DNA of 10,735 nucleotides, taken from NCBI GenBank assembly GCA_028699365.1, contig JAQVUQ010000052.1:1-10735 (forward strand). Direction: 5' to 3'. Position numbers and translations under genes: made by a program. Below, piece after piece: positions 6,487-10,735 of the stretch. Positions within the stretch are counted from its first letter, which is position 1; each line of letters opens with the position of its first letter. The notes under the pieces were generated by a model. It searched no databases, was not told the DNA's origin, and worked only from the letters and a program-made list of their open reading frames with translations. This stretch comes from UBA5359 sp028699365 [NCBI: bacterium]. Its GTDB lineage: Bacteria; UBP13; UBA5359.

Positions 6487-7832
6487 TTAGTGTTGGTGAC
6501 ACATTTATTATTAGTATTGTTATAGGTATCTCTGGGCCATGGAACCGTCTTTTTCTCGTATGCACCTGTAAACTTCACAAGAAAGGCCTTGTTATACGGG
6601 GGAGCATATGCCACTACGGCATCTATTACTTCGTCTCCGTCCGCATCTCCCAGCACGGGGCCGGCGATCAATGGATGCTTACCGGATAAAAGCTTCGGAT
6701 ATCCTTCCATGTACTCTCCGGAACTGTTCCACAGGTGAATGGTGCCGTCCCTGGTGCCGCACAACAGCTCCAGTCTGTTATCCCCATCCACATCCGCTAC
6801 GGCAATCGAGGCGTCAGGCCATGACGTCTGCAGTTCTCTCGGCCAGCCTGGCAGAGCAGTGCCAGTGTTTTTGAGGACATAGGCAGCTCCGCTGCCGGCA
6901 TACTTACCGCCTTTCATGGCGATAAAGCCTGCCACTATCTCCGGCTTACCGTCTCTATCCATATCTGCCAGAGAGATTCTGACGGCTCCCTCTCCCAACT
7001 CCTGCGGCTTCTCCCAGCCGGAGAGCGGATTCAGCGTCAGCGCATCCCAGATATATATCCGGCCCTTACCGGTACCGGCTGTTATCTCCATTTTCTTATC
7101 GCCGTTAACGTCTGCCAGAACACAATTAGTTATGCTCTCACTACTAAACGCCTTTACAGGCCAGAGTGCTTTGCCGCCGGCATCCCAGCCGTAAAGTCTC
7201 CCTCCTGTCGTCCAGGCTATGATTTCATTCCTGCCGTCTCCGTTTATATCTCCTGTAACGGCACTTACTCCTGCCCCCAATACTGTTCTGGGCCAGCCTG
7301 CCACGGCCGTGCCGTCGTATTCATAGGCGTAGAAGGCATTGGGGTTGGTTCCGCCGGCCATGATCTCCAGCTTGCCGTCCCCGTCTATATCGGCGATTAT
7401 CGGTGCCTGAAATATGCCTTTCTCCGGGGCGGAAACGGGCCAGCCGGGCAGGTAATTGCCGCTGCTGTCAAGCAGGTGCAATTTCCCCGGTCCTGTCCAC
7501 CCTGTGGCAAAGCAGATCTCCTGTTTGCCGTCGTTATTGAAATCGGCGGCTGCCGGGCCGTCATTATTGACCATGGCATTCCGGCCTTCATCACGGATGG
7601 CCTTGGGCCACCCCGGCAATGCATTGCCGGATTTATCAAGCACATATATACGTGCTTCCCCCTGCTTCTCCATGGTAGCGATTACCACCTCGTCTTTGCC
7701 GTCTCCGTTTATGTCGGCTATCAGCGGATTGGCCCTGACGCCCGTCCAGACGTCCACCGGCCAATCACTCCAGGCGGCTGCACCTAAGTTCATCATACAC
7801 AGTATCGCTGCCAGCACAATTGCAACACGCAT
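6483..7832 (-). CDS. Secreted FG-GAP/VCBS-repeat beta-propeller protein
   Basis: A 449-residue exported protein. The N-terminus MRVAIVLAAILCMMNLGAAA is a signal peptide with probable cleavage after A20, just before WSDWP. The rest is eight repeats of about 46-57 residues, each with a calcium loop of the DxNxDGxxE type. The first Asp of each lies at 40, 97, 148, 195, 241, 291, 347 and 396. Most repeats also hold a GWP-type turn (LPGWP, VAGWP, GYP). This is the FG-GAP/VCBS pattern of integrin-like seven- or eight-bladed propellers. The end, PWPRDTYNNTNN, matches a short C-terminal motif common in such proteins. Such propellers bind ligands or carbohydrate; no catalytic domain is seen. The ATG at 7832 is preferred because it gives a clean signal peptide. 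An in-frame TTG at 7850 would add six residues. Its stop overlaps the next gene by ATGA. It may bind the polymer outside the cell, but this is inference. Confidence 0.88.
   Translation of the reverse strand: MRVAIVLAAILCMMNLGAAAWSDWPVDVWTGVRANPLIADINGDGKDEVVIATMEKQGEARIYVLDKSGNALPGWPKAIRDEGRNAMVNNDGPAAADFNNDGKQEICFATGWTGPGKLHLLDSSGNYLPGWPVSAPEKGIFQAPIIADIDGDGKLEIMAGGTNPNAFYAYEYDGTAVAGWPRTVLGAGVSAVTGDINGDGRNEIIAWTTGGRLYGWDAGGKALWPVKAFSSESITNCVLADVNGDKKMEITAGTGKGRIYIWDALTLNPLSGWEKPQELGEGAVRISLADMDRDGKPEIVAGFIAMKGGKYAGSGAAYVLKNTGTALPGWPRELQTSWPDASIAVADVDGDNRLELLCGTRDGTIHLWNSSGEYMEGYPKLLSGKHPLIAGPVLGDADGDEVIDAVVAYAPPYNKAFLVKFTGAYEKKTVPWPRDTYNNTNNKCVTNTK
7233..7712. repeat. Direct DNA repeats of the calcium-loop coding units
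   Basis: The plus-strand 15-mer gccgtctccgtttat occurs identically at 7233-7247 and 7698-7712, with near copies such as gccgtccccgtctat near 7374. On the minus strand these encode the D-I-N-G-D-G core of the propeller repeats. They are coding repeats, not a separate element. Confidence 0.7.
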
Positions 7833-7849
7833 ACGTTCTCGGCATTCCA

Positions 7850-7865
7850 ATCGGCACCCGCCGAT
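7850..7865. repeat. Short inverted repeat in the propeller gene leader
   Basis: The plus strand reads ATCGGC-ACCC-GCCGAT, a perfect six-base stem with a four-base loop. On the transcript it lies between the purine-rich GAGAGAAGG (7873-7881) and the two candidate starts, TTG 7850 and ATG 7832. It has no U-tract, so it is not a standard terminator. It could affect ribosome access or be chance. Confidence 0.35.
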
Positions 7866-7911
7866 GGAAATACCTTCTCTCCTCTCTGGTAATAATTATT
7901 TCATCTTTTTA

Positions 7912-10735
7912 TCATTTTCCGTTCACCGTAAGCTCGTCATCCGGTGCTATCACCAGTATCTCGTGTTCATAATGCCTTTTATGCACGCCGGAAGTCCACC
8001 CTTTTCTTGTATTTATGTCTACATAGGAGGCATCTTTTTCACTGAAAGCTGATAAATCGAATTTCTCCGGCAAGGCCAGCTTTTCGTTATTATCCGTAAC
8101 TATAGTCACCGGTATGCCGGCCTTGACGTCTTCAGCTGTCCAGACTCCCTTTTTGCCCCAGAAATCTCCGGGCAGGGACAACTCCATGCCTTTGCTGAGC
8201 ATCATCACCCGGTAGCCCTTCTTACTCACGCCCAGCTTCTTCATATCAACGCTGACAGTGCCTTTGCATGGGAATGCGCTTCCGTATAGAGTGACGGCTA
8301 CCCAGTTCCCTTTCTTCAAGGTCGTCATTACCCGTAAATCTCCCTGTACGCTGACCGGGGGATCTGCATAGGTGCTGACCAGTGAGGTGAACACTCTCTC
8401 TACTTCCCGGTTATCTTGTCCCAGTTGCACTGCCAGATCGAGTTGCAGGCTGATCACTCTGCCCCGGCCGTAATCGCTAAGGGTTATGGCGGGCGCTGTA
8501 GTGCCTGAAAATACGGCCAGTGTCTTTGTTGCGGAAGAGATGACTTCCACTTGTCGGACGGAGGCTTTGTTGCTCAGCTTTACCTCTTTGTCATTATATG
8601 TAAACGCCGATACCGCAATGTTCTTATCCACATACCTGATGCCAGCCAATTCGGATGTCTTATCCTGCTCTTTGGTGAGATCCGGAAGAGAAACGGAACA
8701 GCCTCCAAGCATAACCAGAGTCCCCCCCGCCTTGACGTAGCTCTCTATAGCTGTAAAGGTTTCAGGAGAGATCCCTCTCAAAGCATAGGCCGGCGCTACC
8801 AGAACGGGATAGTTGCCATAGTACTCCCTGGCTCCGACCAGCATGGCATCCGCATCCATGGCATAAGAAAGACGCTCCAGCAGCATAACCTCTCTCACAG
8901 CCTCTTTAGGGGCATCCTTGCCCAGCAACATCTGCAGGGTATTCTGGTTGTGCAGGATCGATACTTTGGCCAGGTTGGCGGCATCAGCCCATTCCCTTGT
9001 ATTGTGTATCAGGTATTGCAGCGGTAACCCTCCCTTGGGATTGCTACCGTAGATGAGAAAGCGCCAGAACTGGTTGTCTACAAAATGTATGCTAGCTTTG
9101 TGTCCTCTGAGAGACACGGTATTGTAATATCCCCATGTGCGTCCCACATGTCCTCCAATCAGAGCGTTGGGGTAAATAAAACAGGGCTCGCAATAATCAC
9201 CTGAGGCGACAAAGTAATAAGCCGCTCCCAGTCTGGTAAGGGCATCGTTATCCATGCCGAAGGACCACCCACTCCCCAGTGCGGCTGTCGGTCTGAGTTC
9301 GACTATGGTCTGCAATCCCTTGCTACGGGAATAATCGATCAGTTCCTTAACAAAGCCTGTGTTGACGGAGTTCTTGAAGAGTATATAACGGCGCCACCAT
9401 TTGTCCGACGGGTCTACCCAGGCGACCTTTTGGGCCAGCCTGTCGCTCATATCAGCGGGAAGCGCCTCGCCGAAATTGCTGCGGCAGAAACGATCGAACA
9501 GCTCCAGGTCATCTCCATGAAAATCTACATAATTAAAAAACGGTTCATCGTAATAGATCCCCTTGAAGTTGCCGTGCTTGTTGTACTTCTCCGCATATTC
9601 GTCCAGCAGGCTGTGATACATACTGCGAAAAGCGGGGGACAGAACGTCAGAGATGGAACCGTATGAACTGTAGACGTATTTCTTGCCGTCTTTATCAAGA
9701 GCGGCCATACCTTCCGGCGCCTTACCGGGATGCACCAACGTCCAGACATTGATGCCTGCGTCAGCGGCTGCATTTACCAGATTCAGCAGCAGATCCTCTG
9801 TGCCGGGATTAACTGACACCATGCCCGGGTACTTCCTGGGAATATCGGACATGTGGTGGATAACATTGCCGCTGGTCAGATCGGCATATATGACATCGGT
9901 TACACCCATCCACTTTAGTTGGCGGATCCATATACGTAACTGGTTGCTGTCCGTCCAGTGCACTGTGATCCAATCAACGAACATAAAGAATTTGCCCTTG
10001 AGTTCGTTGATGGGCTGACGTACCAGGAGTCTGCTCCTTAACATATCATCCGAGAACCAATCACTACTCGCGGTGTTCTCCGGTAAAGACGAGGGTGCAG
10101 CCACCTTGAATGCAGCCGTTCTCCTGCCCAATTCCGCCTGATCTATACGAGTTATGCCTCTCTCGCCCAGCCATAAAACGGCATTCAACAGTAACTTTAG
10201 TTCTCCTCCCTGAGGTGAACCCTCCCCCTGTTCCTGAATATCAAGCTTGGACCAGTAGCCGGTTATTGCTCCATTGGCTACCACACGACCGTGACCTATC
10301 TCACCAACTATTACCGCTGGAGTTCCGTCACTGTCTTCAACAATAACCGTTCCTTTTGGCCCTCTGCCGAGCACTACGTGGTCATAATAAGCATGGCTGT
10401 ATTCGGCCGGCATGGCTTGCAGGAGGGCATGTTTGGTTACCGGCAGTGGTACCATTACAGTCGTATTGGTAGTGCGCAGGCCACGACATACCTCAGGAAA
10501 GAGAGGTTCCTTCCAGCCACGGTAACCGCAGGCATCGTGATTCAGCAGAATACCGCCGCCGCAGTTCACATAAGCTCTCAACAGGTCTACCGGGCCCTGC
10601 TCCAGCCCCCTCAAGCTGCCTATTACCAAGACGTCGTATTTGAGAAGCTCCTCAACGGATGAGGGCATAACCTTGACAAAGGTTGTTTCAAATCCTTTCT
10701 CCTGTTTCAGGGCTTCGTATATGCCCTTGGCTCCG
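7912..10735 (-). CDS. Large glycosidase-like protein with a central TIM-barrel-like domain and two amidotransferase-like domains, 5' end outside the window
   Basis: The frame is open at the right edge: 22 codons lie upstream of the ATG at 10668 (GAKGIYEALKQEKGF and on), so the true start is beyond 10735 and 940 codons are visible. Positions below count from Met 10668. Residues 1-170 form a Rossmann-like amidotransferase/ThuA-type domain (YDVLVIGSLRG; LRAYVNCGGGILLNHD; GHGRVVANG; LKLLLNAVLWLGE). Residues about 225-560 look like a TIM barrel, with GIYYDEPFF (370-378; D374, E375) and TIVELRP (454-460; E457) at strand ends, where GH42-like enzymes carry catalytic acids. Residues about 600-765 are a second amidotransferase-like domain (YPVLVAPAYAL; IESYVKAGGTLVMLGG; GRGRVISLQLDL). 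The rest is probably beta-sandwich. No signal peptide can be judged because the N-terminus is missing. The stop lies 61 bases before the propeller open frame and 79 before its preferred ATG. The family is not one I recognise; a glycoside substrate is inferred from the fold. Confidence 0.78.
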   Translation of the reverse strand, partial: GAKGIYEALKQEKGFETTFVKVMPSSVEELLKYDVLVIGSLRGLEQGPVDLLRAYVNCGGGILLNHDACGYRGWKEPLFPEVCRGLRTTNTTVMVPLPVTKHALLQAMPAEYSHAYYDHVVLGRGPKGTVIVEDSDGTPAVIVGEIGHGRVVANGAITGYWSKLDIQEQGEGSPQGGELKLLLNAVLWLGERGITRIDQAELGRRTAAFKVAAPSSLPENTASSDWFSDDMLRSRLLVRQPINELKGKFFMFVDWITVHWTDSNQLRIWIRQLKWMGVTDVIYADLTSGNVIHHMSDIPRKYPGMVSVNPGTEDLLLNLVNAAADAGINVWTLVHPGKAPEGMAALDKDGKKYVYSSYGSISDVLSPAFRSMYHSLLDEYAEKYNKHGNFKGIYYDEPFFNYVDFHGDDLELFDRFCRSNFGEALPADMSDRLAQKVAWVDPSDKWWRRYILFKNSVNTGFVKELIDYSRSKGLQTIVELRPTAALGSGWSFGMDNDALTRLGAAYYFVASGDYCEPCFIYPNALIGGHVGRTWGYYNTVSLRGHKASIHFVDNQFWRFLIYGSNPKGGLPLQYLIHNTREWADAANLAKVSILHNQNTLQMLLGKDAPKEAVREVMLLERLSYAMDADAMLVGAREYYGNYPVLVAPAYALRGISPETFTAIESYVKAGGTLVMLGGCSVSLPDLTKEQDKTSELAGIRYVDKNIAVSAFTYNDKEVKLSNKASVRQVEVISSATKTLAVFSGTTAPAITLSDYGRGRVISLQLDLAVQLGQDNREVERVFTSLVSTYADPPVSVQGDLRVMTTLKKGNWVAVTLYGSAFPCKGTVSVDMKKLGVSKKGYRVMMLSKGMELSLPGDFWGKKGVWTAEDVKAGIPVTIVTDNNEKLALPEKFDLSAFSEKDASYVDINTRKGWTSGVHKRHYEHEILVIAPDDELTVNGK

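Noticed and set aside
7891-7911. AT-rich stretch after the stop of the large glycosidase-like gene, considered as a promoter
   Set aside because: It contains the palindrome AATAATTATT but no matched -35/-10 pair at usual spacing.
7456-8052. Plus-strand open frame spanning the gap between the propeller gene and the large glycosidase-like gene
   Set aside because: Both ends overlap well-supported minus-strand genes, and the translation is low in recognisable structure apart from a chance hydrophobic stretch.

Overview
All recognisable genes lie on the minus strand, so the window is read from right (10735) to left (1). Seven protein genes are present. Five are complete and two are cut by the window edges. 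They are packed with gaps of about 60 bases or less, and two junctions overlap (ATGA at 6483-6486, ATGCCTGA at 3188-3195), so the block looks like one operon or a few tightly linked transcripts. I see no tRNA, rRNA, CRISPR array, insertion sequence or convincing terminator.

In transcription order: (1) a very large multidomain glycosidase-like protein, open at the right edge, with a TIM-barrel-like centre between two glutamine-amidotransferase-like domains; (2) a secreted FG-GAP/VCBS beta-propeller protein with eight calcium-loop motifs; (3) a cytoplasmic glycosidase-like protein with a CxCxxC motif and a C-terminal amidotransferase-like domain; (4) a DegT/DnrJ/EryC1/StrS-type PLP aminotransferase; (5) a protein of the neutral/alkaline ceramidase N-terminal-domain family; (6) a lipoprotein ABC-transporter sugar-binding protein; (7) the first 176 residues of a probable GHL6-type glycoside hydrolase, cut at the left edge.

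Taken together this reads as a carbohydrate or glycoconjugate utilisation locus. The lipoprotein would capture an oligosaccharide. Glycosidase-like enzymes without signal peptides would cut it inside the cell. The ceramidase-like hydrolase and the aminotransferase, whose genes overlap, might process an N-acylated amino-sugar or aminocyclitol unit. The substrate is unknown, and most of the enzyme families here are uncharacterised, so the pathway is inference.

The organism is bacterial: there are Shine-Dalgarno sequences, a lipobox, and ATG and possible TTG starts. The mix of ceramidase-like proteins, hypothetical glycosyl hydrolases, DegT aminotransferases and GWP-containing FG-GAP proteins recalls environmental lineages such as Planctomycetota, Lentisphaerota, Armatimonadota and Poribacteria. 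The sequence alone does not settle the phylum.
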